DNA of 64,000 bases from Betaproteobacteria bacterium. Lineage in GTDB: Bacteria; Pseudomonadota; Gammaproteobacteria; Burkholderiales; SG8-41. Shown here in pieces: positions 34,924-44,421 of the stretch (position 1 is the stretch's first letter; each line of letters begins with the position of its first letter). A program made the position numbers and the translations under genes. The notes below the pieces were generated by a model. That model worked only from the letters and a program-made list of their open reading frames with translations, was not told the origin of the DNA and searched no databases. The DNA is taken from positions 128,289 through 192,288 of the forward strand of contig VGID01000001.1 of assembly GCA_016868035.1 (NCBI GenBank), read 5' to 3'.

Positions 34924-35846
34924 CGTGCTTTCACCTTTCTGTTTTTAGTGCCGCGCACCGCTTTTCCTCCCGCGCGCAGCCTCTCCTCGAAAGCCTTGAC
35001 TACCTTGTCCATCGAATCGGGCTTCGCTGCGAATGCCTCCTTTAGCCTGAGATCGACCGAGCGCCGGAACAGCGCCTCCGTCGCCCCCGTCATCACCGGC
35101 TCGACGCCGAGCGCCCGCAGCACCCCGCTCACCTGCTCCATCTCGTGGTAGCGTCGCTCGTGGGCGGTCGCGTGGCTCACCACCCAGTTCGCCGCGACCT
35201 TCTCGAAGGAGTTCGCCGAGAAGAGCTCGGTCGCCTCGCGCCAGAGGTCCTCGCGGATCCCGGCGCGCTCCCCCGCCGCGAGAAACTCGAGCAGCAGCGC
35301 CTCCATCCCCTTCGAGAACACGCTGCGCAGCATCTTGAACGTGGAGGCCTTGCCGATCTCCTTGCTGTAGAACCGCACGTTCAGCCCGAACTCTCCGGAA
35401 AGCTCGCGCGCGGCGCGCTCGCCTTCGGCACCGCCGAACAGGATTTCCGTCCTCGCGCCCGTGACTCCCACCGCGCCGAGCACCGCGCCTTCCACGAATG
35501 CGGCGCCCGTGGGACTCACGATGCGCCCGATCTCGATCTTGACCGAAGGCTCGGTTGCGTTGAGGTCCACGTAGGTCTGCCCGGGCGCGAGGTAAGCCGC
35601 GCACTCGCGCGCCGCATCCTTCGCCACCGTCGTGGTCACGGTCGAGAACACGTAGCTCGACCCGGCGATCGCTTCGCGCAGGCCGGAAAACGCGACTGCC
35701 GCCCCGGCTGCGCGCGCGCGCAGCGATTCCGCGCCGCCATTGCGCTCGAGCAGCACGTCGTACGCCGCAACCTGCGCCCCGCGCGCGGCGAGCGCCGCGG
35801 CGAACGACGCGGCCACTTCGCCGAAACCGATGAAAGCGAAACGCAT
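34920..35846 (-). CDS. NAD(P)-dependent dehydrogenase, 3-hydroxyisobutyrate dehydrogenase-like (DUF1932 type)
   Basis: Rossmann enzyme starting MRFAFIGFGEVAASFAAALAARGAQVAAYD. The pattern FIGFGEVA rather than GxGxMG, and the later GKASTFKMLRSVFSKGMEALLLEFLAAGERAG, point to the phosphogluconate-dehydrogenase-like DUF1932 branch. I start at ATG 35844-35846 (308 aa); the 482-aa ORF of the track reads upstream non-coding DNA. First gene of a putative dehydrogenase-aldolase-Bug operon. Confidence 0.85.
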   Translation of the reverse strand: MRFAFIGFGEVAASFAAALAARGAQVAAYDVLLERNGGAESLRARAAGAAVAFSGLREAIAGSSYVFSTVTTTVAKDAARECAAYLAPGQTYVDLNATEPSVKIEIGRIVSPTGAAFVEGAVLGAVGVTGARTEILFGGAEGERAARELSGEFGLNVRFYSKEIGKASTFKMLRSVFSKGMEALLLEFLAAGERAGIREDLWREATELFSANSFEKVAANWVVSHATAHERRYHEMEQVSGVLRALGVEPVMTGATEALFRRSVDLRLKEAFAAKPDSMDKVVKAFEERLRAGGKAVRGTKNRKVKAR

Positions 35847-36140
35847 GGTTGTGATCCCGGGCCCGCCCTCCGTTGCTGTTCGCCACCCGGAACATGCACG
35901 GAAGCGGTATGTCCCCGCATCGGCCCGGTCCGGCGGCGAAGCCTGCGAGGCGCCCGCTATGTTCCAAAAAAAGCCGGTGAATGTTACCACTGCCGCTCGG
36001 AAGCGGGCAACGAACACCGTCGTTTTGCGGCGGCAGCATCGGGGCGCGGCTCGCGCTGAGGTCGCGCTGCCACCACGGCAGCGATTACAATTGCAAACGA
36101 TGCTTGCCGCGCGTCTCCATGCGCGCGCGAGGCCCGACGC
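35847..36140. other. Divergent intergenic region
   Basis: No gene is seen. A TACAAT (36086-36091, plus) is a candidate -10 for the efflux operon; a run of seven A residues near 35966 and the surrounding sequence may hold the opposite promoter. Confidence 0.4.
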
Positions 36141-37376
36141 ATGCCGACCCCGACGAGTGAAATGCAGCCAGACCGACCTGCCGACGCCCTGGCGCGATGG
36201 CGCCGGCGCCTGCTGGTGCTCGTCATCCTCGCCGCCGGCGCCGGCGGATTCGTCGCGCTGCAGGTGCTCAAGCCGCGCCCCGCGGTCAGCCCGCCGGCGA
36301 AGCAGTCCCCGCTGGTGCGCGTGGCAGAAATCGAGGTTCGCGAGGGCGCGCTCACGGTCACCGGACACGGGCTCGTCAAGCCGCGTGCCGAGGTCGCGCT
36401 TGCCGCGGAAGTGTCCGGCCGCGTGACCTTCGTCAGCCGCGAGCTCGTCACCGGCGGGCGCTTTGCGCGCGGCGACGTTCTGGTTCGGCTCGATCCCGAG
36501 CCGTTTCGCGCGGCGCTGGCGCAGGCGCTCGCCGAGCGGCAGTCAGCTCAGGCGAGCCTTGAGCTCGCCGAGCAGCTGCTCAAACGCACCGAGCAGCTGA
36601 TCGCGCAGAACTTCCTCTCGCGCCAGACGCTCGATGAGCGCGTCGCCAGCCGCGACCAGGCGCGTGCGCAGCTCGCCCGCGCCGAGGCGGTGGAGAAGAG
36701 CCGCCGCATCGATCTCGACCGCACCGAGATCCGCGCGCCGTTCAAGGGCCGCGTGTTCTCGGAGAAAGTCGCCCGCGGCGACACCGTGCAGCCCGGCAAG
36801 GAGCTCGCGCGCATTTTCGCCGACGACGCGGTCGAGATTGCCGTGTCGCTCACCGACCGCGAGGTCGCTTTGATCGCCGATCCGTGGCGCGCGCCAAGCG
36901 GCGGAAAACAGCCGGGCGCGGGCGCCACCGTTACTGTCGAGCACGGCGGCGCCCGCTACCGCTGGCCCGCCCGCGTGGATCGCGTCGAAGCGGCCGTGGA
37001 CAGCGCCACCCGCACCTTCAACGTGGTGGTGCGCGTGGACAACCCGGGCGCTCGCGGTGAGCCTCGCGTTTCCAGTGAGGGCGCCGCTGCGCCGCCGCTT
37101 CTGGTGGGCATGTACGCGACCGTCGAGATCACCGGGCGCGATGCCGGCCGTTACGCGCTGGTGCCGCGCCGCGCGCTGCGCGACGGGGGCCGCGTGTGGC
37201 TGCTGGCGGACGGCAACATCGTGGCAATCCGCCCGGTAACGGTGCTCTACGACGCCGGGGATCACGCCGCCGTCACCGGACTCGACGCCGGCTCGCGCGT
37301 CATCGTGAGCGATCTCAAGGTCGTGACCGAGGGCATGCCGGTGCGGGTGCTCGCGGACACCGGCCGCGCGCCGTGA
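36141..37376 (+). CDS. RND efflux periplasmic adaptor (membrane fusion protein)
   Basis: HlyD/AcrA-type adaptor linking an RND pump to the outer membrane. One N-terminal membrane anchor (RRLLVLVILAAGAGGFVALQVL), a lipoyl/barrel-sandwich part (VALAAEVSGRVTFVSRELVTGGRF; IRAPFKGRVFSEKVARGD) and between them a coiled-coil hairpin (residues about 125-190). It is 411 aa. It ends in a GTGA overlap with the pump gene. Substrate unknown. Confidence 0.9.
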   Translation: MPTPTSEMQPDRPADALARWRRRLLVLVILAAGAGGFVALQVLKPRPAVSPPAKQSPLVRVAEIEVREGALTVTGHGLVKPRAEVALAAEVSGRVTFVSRELVTGGRFARGDVLVRLDPEPFRAALAQALAERQSAQASLELAEQLLKRTEQLIAQNFLSRQTLDERVASRDQARAQLARAEAVEKSRRIDLDRTEIRAPFKGRVFSEKVARGDTVQPGKELARIFADDAVEIAVSLTDREVALIADPWRAPSGGKQPGAGATVTVEHGGARYRWPARVDRVEAAVDSATRTFNVVVRVDNPGARGEPRVSSEGAAAPPLLVGMYATVEITGRDAGRYALVPRRALRDGGRVWLLADGNIVAIRPVTVLYDAGDHAAVTGLDAGSRVIVSDLKVVTEGMPVRVLADTGRAP

Positions 37377-40300
37377 GCGGACTCATCGCCTGGATGGCGC
37401 GCCACCCGGTGGCGGCCAATCTGCTGATGCTGTTCATCATCGTCTCGGGGATCACGAGCGCGCTCACGATCCGGCAGGAAGTGTTCCCGGAGATCGAGCT
37501 CCAGGTGATCGAGGCGCGGGTCGCCTATCGCGGCGCGGCCCCCGATGAGATCGAGGAAGCGATCGTCCAGCGCATCGAGGAGCAGATCCAGGGCATCGAT
37601 GGGATCGATCGCATGACCTCGTACGCGGTCGAGGGCGTGGGCGTGGTGCGGGCGGAGCTCGCGCGCAGCGCCTCCGTCTCACGCAAGCTCGACGAGATCA
37701 AGTCCGCTGTCGACCGCATCACCACTTTCCCCGAGCAGGCGGAACGGCCGGAAGTGAGGGAGATCACCAACCGCCAGCGCGTGATCGAGCTGGTCGTCTA
37801 TGGTGACGTCGGCGAGGCGGTGTTGCGCGAGTTCGCTTACCGCATCAAGGACGAGCTCGCGGCGACCCCGGGCATCTCGCTCGTGCAGGTGGCGCGCGTG
37901 CGCGATTACGAAGTGTCGATCGAGGTGCCGAACGACGTGCTGCGCGCCTACGGGCTCACGCTGCAGGACCTGGGCGCGACCGTCGCCCGCTCGAGCCTCG
38001 ATCTGCCGGGCGGCGACATCAAGGCCGCGGGCGAGTCGATCCTGCTGCGCGCCAAGGGGCGCAATTACACCCGCCAGGACTTCGAGAACATCATCGTGGT
38101 CTCGGCCCGCACCGGCGCGCGGGTGCGCCTCGCCGACATCGCGCGCATCGACGACGGCTTCCGCGACCAGGACCTGATCGTGCGCTACAACGGCAAGCCC
38201 GCCGCCATCGTGCAGGTGTTCCGCGTGGGCGAGGAGAAGGTGCTCGACGTGGTGCGCAAGGTGGAGCGCTACATCGAAACGACGCTCACGCCGGGGATGC
38301 CGCCGGGCATTTCCGCCACCATCTGGCGCAACGACGCGACCGAGTTCAAGAGCCGCATGCAGCTCCTCATCAAGAACGGGCTCGTCGGGCTGGTACTCGT
38401 GCTCGCTGCGCTCACGCTGTTTCTCGACCTGCGGCTCGCGTTCTGGGTGTCGGCGGGGATCTTCATCGCCTTCATCGGCACCTTCGGCGTGATGCACGTG
38501 CTCGGCCTGTCGATCAACATGATGTCGCTGTTCGGGTTCATCCTCGCGATCGGGATCGTGGTCGACGACGCAATCGTGACCGGCGAGAATATCTACGCAG
38601 CCGACGAGCGCGGCGTCCCGCCTCTGGAAGCGTCCGTCGGCGGCGCCCAGCGCGTTGCGCTGCCGGTCGCGCTCGCGGTCTCCACCACGGTCGTGGCGTT
38701 CGTTCCGCTCTTGCTGGTGCCCGGCGTCATCGGCAAGTTCCTGTTCCAGATCCCGGCGGTGGTGATCATCGTGCTGGCGATCTCGGTACTGGAGGCGATG
38801 CTCATCCTGCCGCGCCATCTCTCGACGCTGCAGGTGGTCGGGCACCGGCCGCGCACCGCGATCGGCGCGGCACTCGCGCGACTGCGGCTGCGCATCGACG
38901 GAGCCCTCGAGCGCTTCGTCGAGGGCCCGCTCGATCGGGCCCTGCGCTTCGCCACGTTGCGCTACGGCGTCGTCATCGCTGCCGGGGTCACGGCCCTGCT
39001 GCTCACGCTCGGGGTGATCACCGGCGGCTACGTCAAGTTCATCTTCTTCCCGCAGGTGGAAGGCCGCTACGTCACCGCCACGCTCGAGCTCGCACAGGGC
39101 GCCACCGCCGATGCAACGCTCGCCGCGGCGCTCCAGGTCGAGCGCGCGGGGTACGCCGCCGCCGCCAAGCTCAAGGACCCGAGCGGCCGCGATCTGGTGA
39201 GCGCCGTCTACACCGCGGTGGGCGTGCAGGACCGGACCGGACCGGGCGCGATCGGCCTGCTCGATGTTCTCCAGGGCAACAGGGCCTCGATCGTGTTCGA
39301 GCTGCTCGACCCGGAGATCCGCACCATAACGTCGCACGAGTTCGAGCAGCGCTGGCGGGAGGAGACCGGCACGGCGCCGCAGATCGAGAAGCTGACGTTC
39401 GCTTCGAACGTCATCAACCTGGGCTCGGCGGTGCAGGTGGAACTCACCGCGCGCACGCCCGAGGGCCTGGCGCAGGCGGTGCAGGCGGTGAAGGACGACC
39501 TCGCGAGGATCGACGGCGTGTACGACGTGCGCGACGACCGCGATCCGGGCAAGCGCGAAGTGCAGTTCCGGCTGAAGCCGTACGCGCGCAGCCTCGGCGT
39601 GACGCTCGAGAGCCTGTCGCAGCAGGTGCGCGCGGCGTTCTTCGGCGCGGAGGCGGTGCGCGTGCAGCGCGGGCGCGACGAGGTGCGGGTCTACGTGCGC
39701 CTGCCGCGCGCCGAGCGCGATGCGCTTGCCGACCTCGGCCGTTACCGCATCCGCACCCCGGCCGGCGATTTCGTGCCGCTGCACGAGCTCGCGGAGCTCT
39801 CGTTCGGGTACGGTCCGGCAGCAATCGTGCGCCAGGGCGGGCGCCGCGTCACGACCGTGCTGGCCGAAGTGAATTCGGCCGTCACCACCGGACAGCTCGT
39901 CAACGCGCGGCTCGTCTCCGAGGTGTTGCCGCGGCTGCAGGAGGAAGTCCCGGGGCTGCTCTACACCATGGCGGGCGAGCAGCGCGAGCAGGGCCAGGCG
40001 TTGCCGGCGCTCGCGCGCAACTTCGTGCTCGCGATGTTCTGCATGTACGCGTTGCTCGCACTGGCGTTCCGGTCCTACGTCCAGCCCGTCATCGTGCTCG
40101 CCGCGATCCCGTTCGGGCTGGTCGGCGCGACGGTAGGCCACCTGCTGATGGGGCTCAATTTTGGGCTGACCAGCCTGTTCGGCGTGGTCGGCCTCGCCGG
40201 GATCATCGTCAACGGCTCGCTCGTGCTGATCGACTTCATGAATGAGGAGCGCGCGCGCGGCAAGCCGCCGCGCGAGGCCATGGTCGACGCCGCCAAAGGC

Positions 40301-40540
40301 CGGTTTCGCCCCATTCTGCTCACCGCGATCACGACGTTCCTCGGAATCTCGCCGCTGATCGTCGAGCGCAGCATCCAGGCGCAGTTCCTGATTCCGCTTG
40401 CGGTGTCGATCGGCGTCGGCGTTCTGCTCGGCACCGTGCTCCTCATGCTGCTCACGCCGGCGCTCGCCATGTGGGTGGAGGACGTGCAGCTGCGGTGGCG
40501 GCCTCTCCTCGGCAGTGACGGCCCCCCCGGGGTGCGGTAA
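37373..40540 (+). CDS. RND-family efflux permease
   Basis: Proton-driven inner-membrane pump of the AcrB/MMPL superfamily. I start at GTG 37373 overlapping the adaptor stop (SGLIAWMARHPVAANLLMLF), giving 1055 aa; the track start is a read-through of the adaptor. Twelve TM segments in the 1+5 / 1+5 pattern are evident. FGFILAIGIVVDDAIVTGENIY has the paired Asp residues of TM4, and FGVVGLAGIIVNGSLVLIDFM and ITTFLGISPLIVERSIQAQFLIPLA lie in the second half. No outer-membrane channel gene is adjacent. Confidence 0.92.
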   Translation: MSGLIAWMARHPVAANLLMLFIIVSGITSALTIRQEVFPEIELQVIEARVAYRGAAPDEIEEAIVQRIEEQIQGIDGIDRMTSYAVEGVGVVRAELARSASVSRKLDEIKSAVDRITTFPEQAERPEVREITNRQRVIELVVYGDVGEAVLREFAYRIKDELAATPGISLVQVARVRDYEVSIEVPNDVLRAYGLTLQDLGATVARSSLDLPGGDIKAAGESILLRAKGRNYTRQDFENIIVVSARTGARVRLADIARIDDGFRDQDLIVRYNGKPAAIVQVFRVGEEKVLDVVRKVERYIETTLTPGMPPGISATIWRNDATEFKSRMQLLIKNGLVGLVLVLAALTLFLDLRLAFWVSAGIFIAFIGTFGVMHVLGLSINMMSLFGFILAIGIVVDDAIVTGENIYAADERGVPPLEASVGGAQRVALPVALAVSTTVVAFVPLLLVPGVIGKFLFQIPAVVIIVLAISVLEAMLILPRHLSTLQVVGHRPRTAIGAALARLRLRIDGALERFVEGPLDRALRFATLRYGVVIAAGVTALLLTLGVITGGYVKFIFFPQVEGRYVTATLELAQGATADATLAAALQVERAGYAAAAKLKDPSGRDLVSAVYTAVGVQDRTGPGAIGLLDVLQGNRASIVFELLDPEIRTITSHEFEQRWREETGTAPQIEKLTFASNVINLGSAVQVELTARTPEGLAQAVQAVKDDLARIDGVYDVRDDRDPGKREVQFRLKPYARSLGVTLESLSQQVRAAFFGAEAVRVQRGRDEVRVYVRLPRAERDALADLGRYRIRTPAGDFVPLHELAELSFGYGPAAIVRQGGRRVTTVLAEVNSAVTTGQLVNARLVSEVLPRLQEEVPGLLYTMAGEQREQGQALPALARNFVLAMFCMYALLALAFRSYVQPVIVLAAIPFGLVGATVGHLLMGLNFGLTSLFGVVGLAGIIVNGSLVLIDFMNEERARGKPPREAMVDAAKGRFRPILLTAITTFLGISPLIVERSIQAQFLIPLAVSIGVGVLLGTVLLMLLTPALAMWVEDVQLRWRPLLGSDGPPGVR

Positions 40541-40871
40541 GCGCAGGACCGGCGCGTATTGCAGCCCGCGGTGGCGGTTCGCGCCCTGCTGCCCGATTCC
40601 CCGCGCGATCCGCGCTCCGGCTGAGCCAGGCATGCGGCGCCCGCGAATACTTCGGTGCGATAACATACGCTTGTGATGCGCCGGCACAAGCATCCCAGTA
40701 TGCAACGATGGTGCGCGCCACTGCGCGCCGCCCCGGGTGAGCGGTGATGGGCCGCCCGGGGGAAAAGCGCCGCGATCGACTCTCTCGTACACCGGGACCC
40801 GCTTTCCCCGCGGCGGCGTTGTCGCGGCGCGGGAATTGCGGGGCGAGGCGCACTGTTCCGGGAACGACGGC
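40541..40871. other. 330-bp gap before the kinase gene
   Basis: No convincing gene. A 7-bp perfect inverted repeat GCTTGTG-N9-CACAAGC (40669-40691) lies in the middle and could be a regulator site or a weak hairpin. Confidence 0.4.
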
Positions 40872-42197
40872 ATGACGGCCGGAAACCCCTCCTCGCGCAA
40901 CCCTGCGCAGTCTGCCTCCGGCGCGGACAGCCCGCCGCAGCGCATCGGCAAGTACGAGGTGGCGGGGGAGCTGGGGCGCGGAACTGCGGCTGTCGTCTAC
41001 CGCGCACGGGACCCCTTCGCCCGGCGCGACGTCGCGATCAAGGTGTTCCCGCACAAGGAATCCGAAGGCCTTCAGGGACGCTACCGCTCGCTGTTCCTCA
41101 CCGAAGCGGCCCTGGTAGGCAAGTTGAGCCACCCGCACATCGTGCACATCCTCGATGCCGCGGTCGAGGAAACGTTCAGCTACGTCGTGATGGATTACGT
41201 GCGCGGCCACGCGCTGGTCGACCACGCCGCCGCCAGCAACCTCCTGCCGCCCGAGAAAGTCGTCGAAGTCATCTTCAAGGTGAGCCGCGCGCTCGAATAC
41301 ATGCACCGCCATGGCGTCATACACCGCGACATCAAGCCGGCGAACATCCTGATCGCGGAGCCGTTCGACGTGAAGGTCACGGATTTCGGGATCGCAATGC
41401 TCGCCGACGTGACCCGCACCAATCTGATGAACGTGGGCTCCCCGGCGTACATGTCTCCGGAGCAGCTGCTGGAGGAACCGCTCACCCACCAGACCGACAT
41501 CTACTCGCTCGGAGTGGTGATGTTCCAGCTGCTCACGGGCCGCCTGCCTTTCACCGCGTCATCGTACCCCGCGCTGATCTACCAGATCCTGCACCACGAG
41601 CCGCCCCCGGCCCGGACGTTCCGGCCGGACCTTCCGGACGGGTTCGACGAAATCATGGAGCGCGCGATGCAGAAGGACCTGCGCGTGCGCTACCAGAGCT
41701 GGATGGAGTTTGGCGCCGACCTCGCCGTGCTCGCGCGCCACCATGACGCTCCACGGGAGGATTTTTCCGACACGCGGAAGTTCCACACCCTGAAGGGCCT
41801 CTCGTTCTTCCGCGACTTCCGGGAAGTCGAGATCTGGGAAGCCATGCGCATTGCGTCATGGTACCGCATGCGGGAGAGCACCGTGATCATCAGGGAGGGC
41901 GACACGGGCGACGCCATCTTCTTCCTGGTGGAGGGCGAGGTCGAGGTCTCGCGCGCCGGCAAGCCGCTCGCCGCGCTCAAGCCGGGTGACTGTTTCGGAG
42001 AGATGCTCTATTTCACCGACGACATCGCCTCGCGCACCACGACCATCACCGCGAAGCGTCCGGTGCAGGTGGTCGAGATCAAGGCGGCGGCGCTCTCTGA
42101 CGCGAGCGACGCGTGCCAGGTGCAGTTCAACAAGGCCTTCATGCGCGTGATGATCGACCGCCTGACCGCGGCCAACCGCAAGCTCTCGGAGCGCTAG
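40872..42197 (+). CDS. Ser/Thr protein kinase with C-terminal cyclic-nucleotide-binding domain
   Basis: Hanks-type kinase (residues about 25-290): GELGRGTAAVVYRA loop, VAIKVF lysine, HRDIKPANILI catalytic loop, DFG in VTDFGIAMLAD and GSPAYMSPEQL. A CAP/PKG-type cNMP domain follows (about 335-430; IIREGDTGDAIFFLVEGEVEVSR, LKPGDCFGEMLYF). The phosphate-cassette Arg expected after GEM/GE appears to be shifted (GEMLYFTDDIASRTTTI), so cyclic nucleotide may or may not bind. No membrane segment. ATG 40872 gives 441 aa. Confidence 0.88.
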   Translation: MTAGNPSSRNPAQSASGADSPPQRIGKYEVAGELGRGTAAVVYRARDPFARRDVAIKVFPHKESEGLQGRYRSLFLTEAALVGKLSHPHIVHILDAAVEETFSYVVMDYVRGHALVDHAAASNLLPPEKVVEVIFKVSRALEYMHRHGVIHRDIKPANILIAEPFDVKVTDFGIAMLADVTRTNLMNVGSPAYMSPEQLLEEPLTHQTDIYSLGVVMFQLLTGRLPFTASSYPALIYQILHHEPPPARTFRPDLPDGFDEIMERAMQKDLRVRYQSWMEFGADLAVLARHHDAPREDFSDTRKFHTLKGLSFFRDFREVEIWEAMRIASWYRMRESTVIIREGDTGDAIFFLVEGEVEVSRAGKPLAALKPGDCFGEMLYFTDDIASRTTTITAKRPVQVVEIKAAALSDASDACQVQFNKAFMRVMIDRLTAANRKLSER

Positions 42198-42335
42198 CGC
42201 GCAGCTCCGCAAAAGTACGTCACGGTTCGGCACGAAGTGGCGGGCGACGGCATGAACGATGCAGGGCGTGTGGCCGGTCCCGTTCCGCCGCGATCCGCGC
42301 TCATCGGAAATTTTTTCCAGAAAGGAGCCTGAAAC

Positions 42336-43094
42336 ATGACTACACACGGGAAGGTCGCCGTCGTCACCGGTGCGGGCAGCGGCATCGGGAAAGCATCCGC
42401 GCTCGCACTGCTCCGCGATGGCTGGTGCGTCGCGCTCGCCGGGCGCCGCGGGGAGGCGCTCGAGCAGACCGCGAAGGAGGCGGGCAACGCGCGAGAGCGT
42501 GCGCTCGCGGTTCCCACCGACGTCACGAAGCCCGACGCAGTGAAGGCGCTGTTCGCGAGGACCGTGGAGAAATTCGGGCGCGTGGACGTGCTGTTCAACA
42601 ACGCGGGCGCCAACGCGCCGGGCATCCTGTTCGAGGACCTCACGTTCGAGAAGTGGAAGGAAGTAGTGGACGTGAACCTGAACGGCATGTTTTTGTGCGC
42701 GCAGGCGGCCTACCGCGTCATGAAGGACCAGGACCCGCGCGGGGGGCGCATCATCAACAACGGCTCCATCTCCGCCCTTGCGCCGCGGCCCGATTCCGCC
42801 CCCTACACCGCGACCAAGCACGGGGTCACCGGGCTCACCCGTACGATCGCGCTCGACGGCAGGAAATACGACATCGCCTGCTGCCAGGTGGACGTTGGCA
42901 ACGCCATGACCACGCTCGCGGCGCGCATGTCGAAGGGCGTCAAGCAGGCGAACGGCACGACGGCGGTCGAGCCGATGATCGACGTCGAGGACGTCGCGCG
43001 CGCGGTGCTCTACATGGCGAACCAGCCGCCCGGCGTGAACGCCTACCACGTGATGATCATGGCGACCAACATGCCCTACGCCGGGCGCGGTTGA
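42336..43094 (+). CDS. Short-chain dehydrogenase/reductase
   Basis: Classical SDR with [16 protein letters not shown] (cofactor TGxxxGxG), NNAGANAPG, an N-S-Y-K catalytic set ([21 protein letters not shown]) and the unusual C-terminal [13 protein letters not shown]. It is 252 aa. It precedes an FAD monooxygenase on the same strand, and a Bug protein is convergent. Substrate unknown. Confidence 0.9.
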   Translation: MTTHGKVAVVTGAGSGIGKASALALLRDGWCVALAGRRGEALEQTAKEAGNARERALAVPTDVTKPDAVKALFARTVEKFGRVDVLFNNAGANAPGILFEDLTFEKWKEVVDVNLNGMFLCAQAAYRVMKDQDPRGGRIINNGSISALAPRPDSAPYTATKHGVTGLTRTIALDGRKYDIACCQVDVGNAMTTLAARMSKGVKQANGTTAVEPMIDVEDVARAVLYMANQPPGVNAYHVMIMATNMPYAGRG

Positions 43095-43170
43095 TGCCGG
43101 GCGCCGGCTCCGCGCTCACGCGGGCGTTTCGCGATTCACAGGCTGCGATCCGCGTTTCACGGTCTCCGGG

Positions 43171-44421
43171 ATGGCCAGGCGCCCCCACGCGCTGGTGATC
43201 GGCGGTTCGCTCGGCGGCCTGCTCGCGGCCGGCATGCTGCGCGCGGCGGGCTGCGAGGCCACCGTGTTCGAGCGTGCCGCGGACGATCTCGCGAGCCGGG
43301 GCGCCGGCCTGGGCACCCGCGACGAGCTGTTCCTGGTGATGGAGCGCATCGGGATCGCGGTGGACGCATCCATAGGCGTTGCGGTGCCGGAGCGCATTTG
43401 CCTCGACCCGAGCGGGCGCGTCACCCACCGCATGCGCCTGCCGCAGACGATGAGCGCGTGGGCGCGCATCTACCGCTTGCTCAAGGACGTGCTTCCCCGG
43501 GAGCGCTACCGCCCCGGCATGGCGCTCGAGCGCGTGGAGCAGGATGCCCGCGGCGTCACCGCGGTCTTTAGCGGCGGCGCGCGCGTAACGGGTGACCTGC
43601 TCGTCGGCGCCGACGGCATCCGCTCCACCGTGCGCGCGCAGCTATTGCCCCAGGTCCAACCGCGCTACGCGGGCTACGTCGCGTGGCGCGGCATGCTCGA
43701 GGAGCGCGAGATCCCGCGCGATATACACGCGCAGATCTTCGAGCGCTACACGTTCTGCCTGCCGGAAGGCGAAATGATGCTCTCGTATCCCGTGCCAGGG
43801 CGCGACGACGACACGCGCCCGGGCCGGCGCGGCTACAACTTCGTGTGGTACCGCCCGACCGAGGAGCGCGAGGCGCTCGCGCGCCTGTGCACCGATGCAA
43901 GCGGGCGCTGCCACGGCGTTGCAATCGCCCCGCCGCTGATCCGGCCGGAGCTCATCGCGCAGGTGCGCTCGGAGGCGCGCGCACTGCTCGCGCCGCAGGT
44001 CGCGGAGGTCGTGGCGCGCACCGCGCAGCCCTTCTTCCAGGCGATTTTCGACCTCGAGTCGCCGCAAGTCGCGTGCGGGCGCGTCGCGCTGCTCGGGGAC
44101 GCCGCTTTCGTCGCGCGGCCCCACGTCGGCATGGGCGTGACGAAGGCGGCGCTCGATGCTCAGTGTCTGGGCGATTCCATCATCGCGGCCGGCGGCGACC
44201 TCGATGCCGCGCTTGCACGCTACGACCGCGAGCGCCGGCATTTCGGCGCGCGCATCGTCGCGCACGCCCGGCGCCTCGGCGCGTACCTCGAGGCCCAGCT
44301 CAAGCGGCGCGGGCAGCGCGAGGTTTCCGAGCTCGAACAGCGCCCCGAGCGCGTGATGCGCGAAATCGGCTCCTCGGCGGTGGACCTGCGCGAGTTCGCG
44401 TCTCCGCGCGGCGCGAGCTAG
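43171..44421 (+). CDS. FAD-dependent monooxygenase (aromatic hydroxylase type)
   Basis: Group A flavoprotein hydroxylase. HALVIGGSLGGLLAAGMLRAAG is the FAD-binding GxGxxG variant, DLLVGADGIRSTVRAQLLP the DG motif and VALLGDAAFVARPHVGMGVTKAALDA the GD motif. The GGSLGG form resembles 2,6-dihydroxypyridine 3-monooxygenase and related enzymes, but no substrate is claimed. It is 416 aa. Its stop overlaps the convergent Bug gene by four bases. Confidence 0.88.
   Translation: MARRPHALVIGGSLGGLLAAGMLRAAGCEATVFERAADDLASRGAGLGTRDELFLVMERIGIAVDASIGVAVPERICLDPSGRVTHRMRLPQTMSAWARIYRLLKDVLPRERYRPGMALERVEQDARGVTAVFSGGARVTGDLLVGADGIRSTVRAQLLPQVQPRYAGYVAWRGMLEEREIPRDIHAQIFERYTFCLPEGEMMLSYPVPGRDDDTRPGRRGYNFVWYRPTEEREALARLCTDASGRCHGVAIAPPLIRPELIAQVRSEARALLAPQVAEVVARTAQPFFQAIFDLESPQVACGRVALLGDAAFVARPHVGMGVTKAALDAQCLGDSIIAAGGDLDAALARYDRERRHFGARIVAHARRLGAYLEAQLKRRGQREVSELEQRPERVMREIGSSAVDLREFASPRGAS

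Noticed and set aside
37679-40951. 1090-aa minus-strand ORF opposite the RND pump
   Set aside because: It is low in hydrophobics, rich in Arg/His/Asp/Glu and has no motif; it mirrors codon bias of the pump gene, which has full RND motifs.
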